Shown here piece after piece: positions 33,167-40,903 of a stretch of 44,722 bases of DNA (within the stretch, counting starts at the first letter, position 1; every line of letters begins with the position of its first letter). The notes below the pieces were generated by a model. That model was not told where the DNA came from. It saw only the letters and a list, made by a program, of their open reading frames with translations, and made no database searches. This DNA is from Leptolyngbya sp. Prado105 (lineage in GTDB: Bacteria > Cyanobacteriota > Cyanobacteriia > Leptolyngbyales > Leptolyngbyaceae). The stretch is taken from positions 1 through 44,722 of the forward strand of contig JALOOO010000030.1 of the NCBI GenBank assembly GCA_025454375.1, in the 5' to 3' direction. A program made the translations under genes and the position numbers.

Positions 33167-34111
33167 TTAATCTAATGATGCAAGTGAGAGTTTTTTGGGT
33201 GCAGATTCATTGGTGCGAGTTAGGACAGATAGCTTTTGCAGGAGTTCTTGAGCGAGCATTGCAAAGGCTCTTGCGCCCGCAGTGCCGGGATTGTTAAGGA
33301 CGACAGGGGTGAAGCTATCGATCGCTTTCGACACATTCACATCTGACGGAATTCGCGTCTTGAACAATTTTGCTTCACTAAAATCTTCATTCAATCGCTT
33401 CATGACTTGTCCGTGGTAACGGCTAGTTAATAGGTTTCCAGAGAGCGAAAAGGCAATTCCTAGCATTTCTAATTCGACGTGATCCGCATCCGTTTTGTGC
33501 GTTTCTTTCAGCTTGGTCAGGCGACGCTCTAGAAGCTGAATCCCAATTAGAGAAAGAGGTTCGGGTTTTGCTGGGATGAGATAGAAATTACTGGCAAGTA
33601 AGGCGCTGCGAGTGACTAGATTGTATCCCGGCGCGCAGTCGAGAATGATCAAGTCATAATCTTTTGCGATCGGGTCTAAGATTCGTTTGATCAGATTTTT
33701 CTCAAACAGATTCCAGACTTGCTCAAAGTTAGTCTGTTCTTTCTGCACTGCGGTTTTGTGCAGCATTTGAGAGACTAAGAACTCATCATAGAGATCAATA
33801 TCTCCGGGTAGAAGATCAAATCCTTTGACCTGGCAAACATACTTGTGAACTGCATCAGGAACGATTTGTGGAAGTTGGGGATCAGAGACGATCGCACGAT
33901 GAATCAGAGTTCTTAGCGTCCGCTGATCGTTACGGAGCTTAGCAAAATCAGCGGGAGTCATCAAACTCAGCGTGGCGCTAATCTGCGTATCCAGATCAAC
34001 AAGTAAAACTTTTTTCTGGTGAAACTTTGCTAGACAAGTTGCCAAATTGACAGACATTGTGGTTTTGCCCACGCCGCCTTTCATGTTGGTCATTGCGATC
34101 GTGTAAGTCAT
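33167..34111 (-). CDS. ParA-family ATPase
   Basis: The deviant Walker A motif KGGVGKTTMSVNLA, the switch I region (VDLDTQ) and Walker B (LIILDCAPG) identify a ParA/MinD-like dimerising ATPase of about 314 residues. The ATG at 34111 is preceded by GGGAG at good spacing; the longer frame (34150) lacks support. No ParB-like gene, parS-like repeats or cargo gene is adjacent, so it is an orphan: it may position a plasmid, chromosome, carboxysome or other cargo, but nothing here decides. Confidence 0.88.
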   Translation of the reverse strand: MTYTIAMTNMKGGVGKTTMSVNLATCLAKFHQKKVLLVDLDTQISATLSLMTPADFAKLRNDQRTLRTLIHRAIVSDPQLPQIVPDAVHKYVCQVKGFDLLPGDIDLYDEFLVSQMLHKTAVQKEQTNFEQVWNLFEKNLIKRILDPIAKDYDLIILDCAPGYNLVTRSALLASNFYLIPAKPEPLSLIGIQLLERRLTKLKETHKTDADHVELEMLGIAFSLSGNLLTSRYHGQVMKRLNEDFSEAKLFKTRIPSDVNVSKAIDSFTPVVLNNPGTAGARAFAMLAQELLQKLSVLTRTNESAPKKLSLASLD

Positions 34112-34219
34112 TTTCTCTCCCGCAAACTGCTCGTCAAAATTGCTACCCAAATATGCGGCACATCATACCTTACTGCGTTGCATCAGACACATAATTTTGA
34201 CGGGCAATTCGGCAAGAGA

Positions 34220-34567
34220 CTATGGATTTACATTGCTCTTGAGCGACACTAAGTTGGAATCGATCGCTTTTAAGTAAGCAGAATCATTGAGTGCGTCCGC
34301 AGGGAGTCGATTCGCTTTGATCGCTGCTTCTACAATCTTCTTAGCGCTGAGTTGTCCTTGGTAACATTGTTCAATGAATGCACCATAGCCTCGAATCCCT
34401 TGCTCACGAAATTGCCCTTGGTATGCGAGAAAAATTACATCATAAGGGGAAAGGCGAGACGAACTAGGAGAGGGCGATTGAGCCAGGGAAGGGAGTTGGG
34501 TCAATGCCTGTCCTGTAATCGTTGAGAGTACGATCGCTGAAATTATCATGAAACGCTGTATCATCAT
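34220..34567 (-). CDS. Small secreted cyanobacterial protein of unknown function
   Basis: This 115-residue protein has a signal peptide (cleavage probably after SLAQ), a short Ser/Pro linker, and a helical domain SPYDVIFLAYQGQFREQGI, GYGAFIEQCYQGQLSAKKIV and AAIKANRLPADAL. Paralogous families with LAYQG and ANRLP motifs are common in cyanobacteria; function is not known to me. GGAGG precedes the tandem ATGs (34567 and 34564). It is divergent from the PAS/CRP regulator. Confidence 0.75.
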   Translation of the reverse strand: MMIQRFMIISAIVLSTITGQALTQLPSLAQSPSPSSSRLSPYDVIFLAYQGQFREQGIRGYGAFIEQCYQGQLSAKKIVEAAIKANRLPADALNDSAYLKAIDSNLVSLKSNVNP

Positions 34568-34580
34568 TCTTCCTCCAAGC

Positions 34581-34593
34581 GAATACAGTATTC
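34581..34593. promoter_or_regulatory. Palindrome GAATACAGTATTC
   Basis: This perfect 13-base palindrome with one central base lies 14 bp upstream of the small secreted protein gene, where an operator could block transcription. No known regulator is assigned. Confidence 0.3.
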
Positions 34594-34600
34594 GGCTGTG

Positions 34601-34639
34601 GAGAATCTAAACCATTTTAGGGAGAATGTAAACGATTTT
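34601..34639. promoter_or_regulatory. Direct repeats two helical turns apart, candidate operator
   Basis: GAGAATCTAAACCATTTT (34601-34618) and GAGAATGTAAACGATTTT (34622-34639) agree at 16 of 18 positions and start 21 bp apart, so both face the same side of the helix. A further TGTAAAC follows at about 34641. Such direct repeats suit OmpR-type regulators. They lie in the divergent region before the PAS/CRP gene. Confidence 0.4.
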
Positions 34640-34784
34640 TTGTAAACAATGCTTGTGTTTCTCAATACTAAAATTTCTATATCTAGCTAGTTTTAGGACT
34701 TTTCGCATCTATATGAAGGCGAATAGTCAATCGTAAAATAGTCTCTTATGCTAATTCCAAACATCGTTTGGGAGATGGCTAAGA

Positions 34785-35942
34785 ATGAGCAGTGTGAATT
34801 TGTTAAGTCAGCAAATTCAAACCATGAATGTTAGAATTCTCGACCTGTACAAAAATGCGATCGGAACAAAATCTAATTTTGTTCCGATCGCATTAAAAGA
34901 ACTAGGGCTTGCCTCAGAGGAGCTAGAAGTCGCAGTCGAGGAATTGCATCGACAGAATGAGGCTTTAGCTCAGGCACATCAAGATATTCATGTAGAGCAA
35001 TCTCGTTATCGAAACTTATTTGAGTTTGCGCCTGATAGCTGTCTCATTACTGATGTTCAAGGGACGATTCAAGATGTAAATCTAGCGGCTGAAGCGTTGC
35101 TGAATCGCTGTTCTCAAAATCTTGTCGGTAAGCCTTTTGCAGTTTTGGTTGCATTGCCCGATCGCAATCAATTCCGAACAGCACTGACAAATGTTCTAGA
35201 ATCTAACCATATCCAATTTTCAGCAAGGCTACAGTGCTATTTAGATCAGCAGTTTGATGCGCTGATTACTATTGATGCGCTTCGCGTTCAAGGGAAAATC
35301 TTTGCCCTGCGTTGGACGATCGCTGAGCAGCAGAATTGTCAGCCAGGACGTGCGATCCCCAAATTTGCGTCTACTGAATTTGAAAAGCGATCGTTGATTC
35401 AGTACAACCGGGGTGAAATCATTCCGCTTGCAGACCAGTCGATTTGGCTGGTCATTCGAGGGGTCGTTAAACTTTGTAGCTTCTCAGATACGGGAGAAGA
35501 AGTATTGGTCGGAGTGGCGGCAGAGGGAATGATCTTTGGGACGAGTTTGACGAGCTTATCGACCTATCAAGCGATCGCGCTCTCGGATGTAGAAGTGGTT
35601 GCCATTTCGCTGCTTGAATCTGGACAGTCTTTGGGCTTAGCTCAAGTTCTCGTTCCGCTCATCACACAACGGCTACAACAAGCAGAGCGTTTACTTACAA
35701 TTCATGGGCAAATTCGCGTCTGCGATCGCTTGAGTGGATTGCTGACGCTTTTGGCTCAGGAGATTGGAGAACCGACGAGCCAGGGGATTCGACTCAAAGC
35801 AAGATTAACGCATCAAGATATTGCAACGGCTTGTTCGACGACACGTGTGACGATTACGCGATTGCTGAATCAACTTCAGGAAGAAGGTAAGATTAAGTTC
35901 GATTCGCGCAGTCATTTAGTGATCTGTCGTAGCTTGTTGTAA
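34785..35942 (+). CDS. PAS-domain CRP/FNR-family transcription regulator
   Basis: A coiled coil (about 40-80, ELEVAVEELHRQNEALAQ) leads into a PAS domain (about 82-150, FEFAPDSCLITDVQGTIQDVN), a cyclic-nucleotide-binding-like barrel (about 200-290) and a CRP-type winged helix (about 310-385). The recognition helix TRVTITRLLNQLQ is close to that of NtcA. The usual cAMP phosphate-binding Arg-Ser pattern is not seen, nor an FNR-like N-terminal cysteine cluster, so the signal may come through PAS (heme, flavin or another ligand). It is immediately upstream of psaB, with a terminator between, and is the only transcription factor near the low-oxygen genes. Control of those genes is inference. Confidence 0.85.
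   Translation: MSSVNLLSQQIQTMNVRILDLYKNAIGTKSNFVPIALKELGLASEELEVAVEELHRQNEALAQAHQDIHVEQSRYRNLFEFAPDSCLITDVQGTIQDVNLAAEALLNRCSQNLVGKPFAVLVALPDRNQFRTALTNVLESNHIQFSARLQCYLDQQFDALITIDALRVQGKIFALRWTIAEQQNCQPGRAIPKFASTEFEKRSLIQYNRGEIIPLADQSIWLVIRGVVKLCSFSDTGEEVLVGVAAEGMIFGTSLTSLSTYQAIALSDVEVVAISLLESGQSLGLAQVLVPLITQRLQQAERLLTIHGQIRVCDRLSGLLTLLAQEIGEPTSQGIRLKARLTHQDIATACSTTRVTITRLLNQLQEEGKIKFDSRSHLVICRSLL
34854..34894. repeat. Perfect 19-bp hairpin inside the PAS/CRP coding region
   Basis: Bases 34854-34872 are the exact reverse complement of 34876-34894, with a CTA loop. The stem contains HIP1-like GCGATCG at each end and codes NAIGTKSNFVPIAL. On the minus strand the stem is followed by TTTTTG, giving the shape of an intrinsic terminator for antisense transcripts. 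It lies about 70 bases after the start codon. Confidence 0.9.
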
Positions 35943-36045
35943 GCTAGACCCTTAGCCCCGGCGAGAACCTGAAATCTCCTCCTATTAGTAGAATTCGATC
36001 CAGTTTAAAGTTACTAAGCTCAGGAATACACTTAGTTGCCATAGC

Positions 36046-36085
36046 GCTTCTAGACCTTTCCACATTGGAGTTCTAGAAGCTTTTT
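36046..36085 (+). terminator. Terminator of the PAS/CRP gene
   Basis: GCTTCTAGA (36046-36054) pairs with TCTAGAAGC (36072-36080), followed by TTTTT. It separates the regulator gene from psaB, so psaB needs its own promoter in 36086-36215. Confidence 0.75.
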
Positions 36086-36178
36086 CATGAAAAAAATTAA
36101 TTGTTAAAATCATTTAAGTTTAATCCAGGTTCTGTCCTTAGGCGTACTCATTCAAGAAGCTCCCTCATTAGAGTTACT

Positions 36179-36195
36179 AGTACTGCTCACTTACC
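36179..36195. promoter_or_regulatory. AGTACT-N6-TTAC motif before psaB
   Basis: AGTACTGCTCACTTACC lies 20 bp before the psaB start. The same AGTACT-N6-TTAC pattern occurs before chlE at 42028-42044. It contains GTA-N9-TAC, one base wider than an NtcA box. Confidence 0.3.
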
Positions 36196-36215
36196 CATCA
36201 GAGTAGGTAGAACTT

Positions 36216-38423
36216 ATGGCGACAAAATTTCCAAAGTTTAGTCAGGATATTGCGCAAGATCCAACAACCCGCCGTATTTGGTATGGGATTGCTAGCGCCC
36301 ATGATTTTGAAACTCACGACGGCATGACTGAAGAGAAGCTATATCAGAAGATATTTGCGACTCACTTTGGTCATGTTGCAATCATTTTCCTCTGGACATC
36401 TAGCTTACTATTTCATGTCGCTTGGCAAGGGAATTTCCCTCAATGGATCAAAGACCCGCTACATCTTCGTCCGATCGCTCATGCAATTTGGGATCCTCAA
36501 TTTGGTAAACCTGCGATCGAGGCATATAGCCAAGGCGGAGCAAGCTACCCCGTTAACATCGCATATTCGGGTGTTTATCACTGGTGGTATACGATCGGCA
36601 TGAGAACTAATGCTGACCTCTACCAGGGTTCGATTTTTCTACTATTGCTAGCCGCGCTATTTCTCTTCGCAGGCTGGCTACATCTACAACCAAAGTTTCG
36701 CCCGAGCTTAGCTTGGTTTAAGAATGCTGAATCTCGCCTCAATCACCATTTAGCGGGCTTGTTTGGGGTGAGTTCTCTCGCATGGGCAGGGCATCTAGTT
36801 CACGTTGCAATCCCTGAGTCTCGCGGGCAGCATGTCGGTTGGGGAAATTTTCTCACAACCTTGCCGCATCCTGCTGGATTAAGACCTTTCTATACTGGGA
36901 ATTGGGGCGTTTATGCTCAGAATCCAGATACTGCTGATCATATTTTCAATAGTGCAGAAGGTTCGGGGACTGCAATTCTAACCTTTCTAGGAGGCTTTCA
37001 TCCTCAGACCGAATCGCTATGGTTAACCGATATGGCACATCACCATTTAGCGATCGCCGTAATTTTCATCATTGCGGGTCACATGTATCGGACTAATTTT
37101 GGCATTGGTCATAGTATCAAAGATATCCTCAATGCTAGAGGCAATGGAGTTCAAGGACAAGGAAATCTGCCTCATCAAGGGTTATATGATACTTACAACA
37201 ATTCGCTGCACTTTCAGTTAGGAATTCACCTTGCTGCTTTAGGCACTGCACTTTCGGTTGTAGCACAGCATATGTACTCAATGCCGCCGTATGCGTTTAT
37301 GGCAAAGGACTTTACAACGCAGGCATCTCTTTACACACATCATCAATACCTGGCAGGTTTCTTTCTTGTCGGGGCATTTGCTCACGGGGCAATCTTCTGG
37401 GTGCGCGACTACGATCCACAAAACAATGAAAACAATGTGCTGGCTCGCTTACTAGGACACAAAGAAGCCCTGATTTCGCATTTAAGCTGGGTTTCTTTGT
37501 TCCTGGGATTTCATACCTTGGGATTGTACGTTCACAATGATGTCCAGGTTGCTTTTGGTGCGTCAGAGAAGCAAATTCTGATTGAGCCTGTGTTTGCTCA
37601 ATTTGTGCAGGCTTCTCATGGCAAGGCACTTTACGGATTTAATGCACTGCTTTCAAATGCAGACAGCGTTGCGGCAAATACAGGAGCAGCCTATTTACCA
37701 AATTGGTTAGATGCAATTAACAGTGGCACAAATTCGCTGTTTTTGACGATTGGACCGGGTGACTTCTTAGTGCATCACGCGATCGCGCTTGGGCTACATG
37801 TCACGACGCTAATCTGTCTCAAAGGCGCATTAGATGCCCGTGGAAGTAAGCTGATGCCCGATAAAAAGGATTTTGGCTTTAACTTCCCGTGTGATGGTCC
37901 TGGACGGGGCGGCACTTGTCAGATTGCATCTTGGGAACAATCTTTCTACCTAGCAACGTTTTGGATGTTGAATACGATCGCTTGGGTGACGTTCTATTGG
38001 CATTGGAAGCATTTGGCGATTTGGTCAGGCAATGTGGCGCAATTTAATGAAAGCTCAACTTACTTGATGGGTTGGCTGCGTGATTATCTCTGGCAGTACT
38101 CGGCTCCGCTCATTAACGGTTATAACGTTTACGGGACGAGCAATTTGTCGGTTTGGGCATGGATGTTCCTATTTGGTCATTTGGTCTGGGCGACTGGCTT
38201 TATGTTCTTGATTAGCTGGCGCGGCTACTGGCAAGAGCTAATTGAAACATTGGTCTGGGCGCATGAACGCACGCCACTGGCAAATTTGGTACGCTTCAAA
38301 GATAAGCCTGTTGCTTTGTCGATCGTGCAAGGTTGGCTGGTTGGGCTAATTCACTTTACGGTTGGCTATATTCTGACTTATGCAGCCTTTTTGATTGCTG
38401 CGACTACTGGCAAATTTAGCTAA
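36216..38423 (+). CDS. psaB: Photosystem I P700 apoprotein A2 (PsaB), probable alternative paralogue
   Basis: PsaB pairs with PsaA to form the PSI reaction centre, binding P700, phylloquinone and half of the Fx cluster. The 735 residues include the Fx loop [12 protein letters not shown] with both cysteines and the conserved electron-carrier region near the C-terminus ([20 protein letters not shown]). Standard PsaB is about 741 residues; the loops around [17 protein letters not shown] and [18 protein letters not shown] are shorter than I recall for the standard form, and many conserved positions differ (for example VQGWLVG for VQARLVG). psaA, normally directly upstream, is absent. A second psaB is known in heterocyst-forming strains. 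That this is the extra copy is inference. Confidence 0.93.
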   Translation: MATKFPKFSQDIAQDPTTRRIWYGIASAHDFETHDGMTEEKLYQKIFATHFGHVAIIFLWTSSLLFHVAWQGNFPQWIKDPLHLRPIAHAIWDPQFGKPAIEAYSQGGASYPVNIAYSGVYHWWYTIGMRTNADLYQGSIFLLLLAALFLFAGWLHLQPKFRPSLAWFKNAESRLNHHLAGLFGVSSLAWAGHLVHVAIPESRGQHVGWGNFLTTLPHPAGLRPFYTGNWGVYAQNPDTADHIFNSAEGSGTAILTFLGGFHPQTESLWLTDMAHHHLAIAVIFIIAGHMYRTNFGIGHSIKDILNARGNGVQGQGNLPHQGLYDTYNNSLHFQLGIHLAALGTALSVVAQHMYSMPPYAFMAKDFTTQASLYTHHQYLAGFFLVGAFAHGAIFWVRDYDPQNNENNVLARLLGHKEALISHLSWVSLFLGFHTLGLYVHNDVQVAFGASEKQILIEPVFAQFVQASHGKALYGFNALLSNADSVAANTGAAYLPNWLDAINSGTNSLFLTIGPGDFLVHHAIALGLHVTTLICLKGALDARGSKLMPDKKDFGFNFPCDGPGRGGTCQIASWEQSFYLATFWMLNTIAWVTFYWHWKHLAIWSGNVAQFNESSTYLMGWLRDYLWQYSAPLINGYNVYGTSNLSVWAWMFLFGHLVWATGFMFLISWRGYWQELIETLVWAHERTPLANLVRFKDKPVALSIVQGWLVGLIHFTVGYILTYAAFLIAATTGKFS

Positions 38424-38432
38424 TTTGGGGTT

Positions 38433-38516
38433 ATGGAGATTCGAGTCCTCGTCGCGATCAGCGCGTTTAGTTTGTTGATTGTTGCAGCACTGTACTACGG
38501 TTTGATTAATCCATAG
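38433..38516 (+). CDS. 27-residue single-helix membrane protein, candidate small PSI subunit
   Basis: ATG 38433 to TAG 38516 encodes MEIRVLVAISAFSLLIV followed by AALYYGLINP. It starts nine bases after the psaB stop and ends just before the shared terminator, so it is probably co-transcribed. A short charged start, one transmembrane helix and the tail YYGLI resemble PsaX-type PSI subunits (LLxxNxLVAAYYF). Too short for standard gene finding. It could also be a chance ORF. Confidence 0.5.
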   Translation: MEIRVLVAISAFSLLIVAALYYGLINP

Positions 38517-38523
38517 TGAATCG

Positions 38524-38562
38524 AAAGACCTCCGGTTTTTTAGCAAACTCGGAGGTCTTTTT
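38524..38562. terminator. Bidirectional terminator between psaB and hemN
   Basis: AAAGACCTCCG (38524-38534) pairs with CGGAGGTCTTT (38550-38560), followed by TT on the plus strand and a short T-run on the minus strand. It ends the psaB transcript and the convergent hemN operon. Confidence 0.85.
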
Positions 38563-38605
38563 GTTGGTATTTTCTCTGCTAGGCTAGTTCAGTATTTGAA
38601 TGAAG

Positions 38606-40015
38606 TCAAATTGATTTGGAGAAGGTTTGATCAGATCGATCGCGCATCCGTTCTCCTAGGTAAGTATCGAAAACGGAGACAATATTACGGATGAGCAATC
38701 GCCCAATTGGAGTCACTTCGATGCCATCACTCCAACGTTTGATCAGTCCATCTGCTTCGAGGAGATCTAAATGAGGCAGCTCTGGAGCAAAGTAGTCGTT
38801 GAAATCTCGATCGAATCCCAAATGATATTTTGCTTCTAAGTCACTCGCCGATAGCTGAAATTGACACATCAACTCCATAATCACGGTGCGGCGAATTAAA
38901 TCATCTTGACTCAGTAGCACTCCTTTTTCGATCGGGAGTTGCTTTTCGTCGATCGACTTGTAGAAGTCCTTCAGTCGTTTGTGATTTTGTAGATAGACAT
39001 CTTGCAACATGCTGATCGAAGTCATGCCAAAGCCGAGTAGATCTGATTCTGGCTTGGTGGTATAGCCTTGAAAATTCCGGTGAAGTTGTCCGGCTTGTTG
39101 GGCGAGCGCGAGTTCATCATCGGGCTTGGCAAAGTGATCCATGCCGATAAAGACATAGCCATTTTGTGTCAGTTGCGCGATCGTATTTTGCAGGATTTTG
39201 AGCTTTTCGGCGGCATTGGGCAGGGCCGATTCGGGCATTCGTTTCTGAATCGGTTTCATCCAGGGAATGTAAGCAAAATTGAATACTGCAATGCGATCAG
39301 GATTTAGGGCGATGGTTTTAGCAACGGTTTGCTCAAAGGTTGCTGCGGTTTGGAAAGGTAAACCGTAGATCAGATCAACGTTGACGCTTTCAAATTCTGC
39401 TTCTCGAATCCAATCCATGACATCGAATAGCATTTTTTCAGGTTGTACCCGATTGATGGCGACTTGCACCTCAGGATTGAAGTCTTGAATGCCAAAGCTA
39501 ATACGGTTGAAGCCGATTTGTCGCAGGACTTGAATGTAGTTGCGATCGACATAGCGGGGATTGACTTCGATCGATAGTTCTGCTTTGGCATCGACTCGGA
39601 AATATCGGTGGAACTGATTCCAAAGAAATTCGACTTGATCGAGGTCGAGATAGTTTGGGGTACCGCCGCCCCAGTGGAGTTGATGCACGATTCGATCGGA
39701 ATGAATCAGTTGTGCAGTTTGGCGAATTTGACGAGCGAGATAGCCGAGGTAAGGTTCTGCGACTTCTTTGCGCTGCGTAATAATCGTGTTGCAGCCGCAG
39801 AAATAGCAGGGAGTTTCACAAAATGGAATATGGCAGTAGAGCGATAAAGGGGTTTTCTTATGGTTGCCAACGTCGATCGCGCGGTGGAAAAAATCGGGAT
39901 TGAAATCAGAAGTTAGTTCAGTCGCGGGTGGATAGCTTGTGTAGCGGGGGAGGGGTTGGTTGTATTTGTTGAGAAGGGTTGTATTAAATTCAACGGTTTG
40001 CGATCGGTGATTCAT
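38606..40015 (-). CDS. hemN: Oxygen-independent coproporphyrinogen III oxidase HemN
   Basis: HemN is a radical-SAM enzyme that makes protoporphyrinogen without oxygen. The 4Fe-4S motif is in YCHIPFCETPCYFCGC, the SAM-site glycine run in HWGGGTPNYL, and the HemN C-terminal domain (about 370-469) includes VILLSQDDLIRRTVIMELMC-type sequence. Length 469 fits true HemN rather than HemW. In cyanobacteria hemN is induced under micro-oxic conditions with ho2 and chlA2, and here it follows the same two genes. A hairpin repeat lies in the 138-bp gap to the heme oxygenase gene. Confidence 0.92.
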   Translation of the reverse strand: MNHRSQTVEFNTTLLNKYNQPLPRYTSYPPATELTSDFNPDFFHRAIDVGNHKKTPLSLYCHIPFCETPCYFCGCNTIITQRKEVAEPYLGYLARQIRQTAQLIHSDRIVHQLHWGGGTPNYLDLDQVEFLWNQFHRYFRVDAKAELSIEVNPRYVDRNYIQVLRQIGFNRISFGIQDFNPEVQVAINRVQPEKMLFDVMDWIREAEFESVNVDLIYGLPFQTAATFEQTVAKTIALNPDRIAVFNFAYIPWMKPIQKRMPESALPNAAEKLKILQNTIAQLTQNGYVFIGMDHFAKPDDELALAQQAGQLHRNFQGYTTKPESDLLGFGMTSISMLQDVYLQNHKRLKDFYKSIDEKQLPIEKGVLLSQDDLIRRTVIMELMCQFQLSASDLEAKYHLGFDRDFNDYFAPELPHLDLLEADGLIKRWSDGIEVTPIGRLLIRNIVSVFDTYLGERMRDRSDQTFSKSI

Positions 40016-40069
40016 GTCATTGTGAATTTTGGGTGGACAGAATGCGGCGGATTGCCGTTAGGTCGCGAC

Positions 40070-40105
40070 GATCGTAAAGACGCGATTCATTACGTCTTTA
40101 CGATC
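40070..40105. repeat. Interspersed hairpin repeat (13-bp perfect stem)
   Basis: GATCGTAAAGACG (40070-40082) pairs with CGTCTTTACGATC (40093-40105) around CGATTCATTA. Very similar GTAGAGACGCGATT..CGTCTCTAC hairpins are scattered in filamentous cyanobacterial genomes. It sits between heme oxygenase and hemN and may modulate read-through. Confidence 0.65.
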
Positions 40106-40153
40106 AATCATGAGATCGACAAATGAGTTGTGGAATTCAAAATCGTGGGGCGA

Positions 40154-40894
40154 TTATTGGAGAACGGGTTCACGGGTTGTTCCGTGGCGTTCTGTGCTAC
40201 CGGGTCGATCTTGTCGGGTGAGTAAATCAAAGGTATGCTCCCCGATCGCGGCTTTGACATCGCCTTCAAGTTCGTGCAACATGTCTCCATTGAAAGCAAA
40301 CGCAAGATTCGCCTCAGCAATAATGCGTTCGATCTGAGCATCATCAACAGGTAAACTATCGAGCATTTGGCGATAGCGTTCTTTGAAAGTGCGTCTTGCT
40401 TCCGGAGTTGCAATCTGCTCAAACTCATAGAAATTTGTGCCTTGATCCGGTGGCAAAGACAACGCAACTCGGATCACATTCTTCAAGCTCTGACCGCCTG
40501 ATAAATCTCCCATATAACGTGTGTAAGCATGAGCAATGAGTAGCACAGGATCAGTAACTGACAAAGTTTGAATGCGATCGCAATATAAGGAGCCTGCTGC
40601 CGATACCTGAATGTGGTTCTGCCAATCTTCGCCATAGTAAAATGCCAAATCGCGCGCTAGGTTTTCAGTTCGATTGAGTTCTGGAAAGTAAAATGCACCA
40701 AAAATCGGATGATTCGGGTTGCGTCTTAGAGCCGTTTCCAACGCATTGTAAACAAAGTACAAATTCGCAAATAGTTTTCGCAAAGGTTCACGTTCTACGA
40801 TGCCTTTCATGAAGCATTTCATAAATGCTGTGTTTTCGGCAGTGGTGTGAGACTGTTGAGTGCCTTCTCGTAGACGAGTTGATAAATTGCTCAT
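40154..40894 (-). CDS. ho2: Heme oxygenase (biliverdin-forming), HO2-like by context
   Basis: Heme oxygenase opens heme to biliverdin, the first step to phycobilins. The family is clear: LREGTQQSHTTAEN with the proximal heme ligand His at about residue 16, LYFVYNALE, and the distal helix AYTRYMGDLSGGQSLKNV. The 246 residues match cyanobacterial HO. The isoform 2 label comes from its place between chlE and hemN, as in the micro-oxic operon of Synechocystis, not from a diagnostic residue. It starts nine bases after the chlE stop, so the two are co-transcribed. Confidence 0.9.
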   Translation of the reverse strand: MSNLSTRLREGTQQSHTTAENTAFMKCFMKGIVEREPLRKLFANLYFVYNALETALRRNPNHPIFGAFYFPELNRTENLARDLAFYYGEDWQNHIQVSAAGSLYCDRIQTLSVTDPVLLIAHAYTRYMGDLSGGQSLKNVIRVALSLPPDQGTNFYEFEQIATPEARRTFKERYRQMLDSLPVDDAQIERIIAEANLAFAFNGDMLHELEGDVKAAIGEHTFDLLTRQDRPGSTERHGTTREPVLQ

Positions 40895-40903
40895 AATAAT
40901 TTC

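Noticed and set aside
33167-34111. Plasmid or chromosome partition locus
   Set aside because: ParA stands alone, with no ParB gene and no clustered parS-like repeats nearby.
36216-38516. Far-red light (FaRLiP) photosystem cluster
   Set aside because: That cluster would have psaA, other psa/psb paralogues, allophycocyanin genes and the RfpA/B/C regulators; only psaB is present, next to micro-oxic genes.
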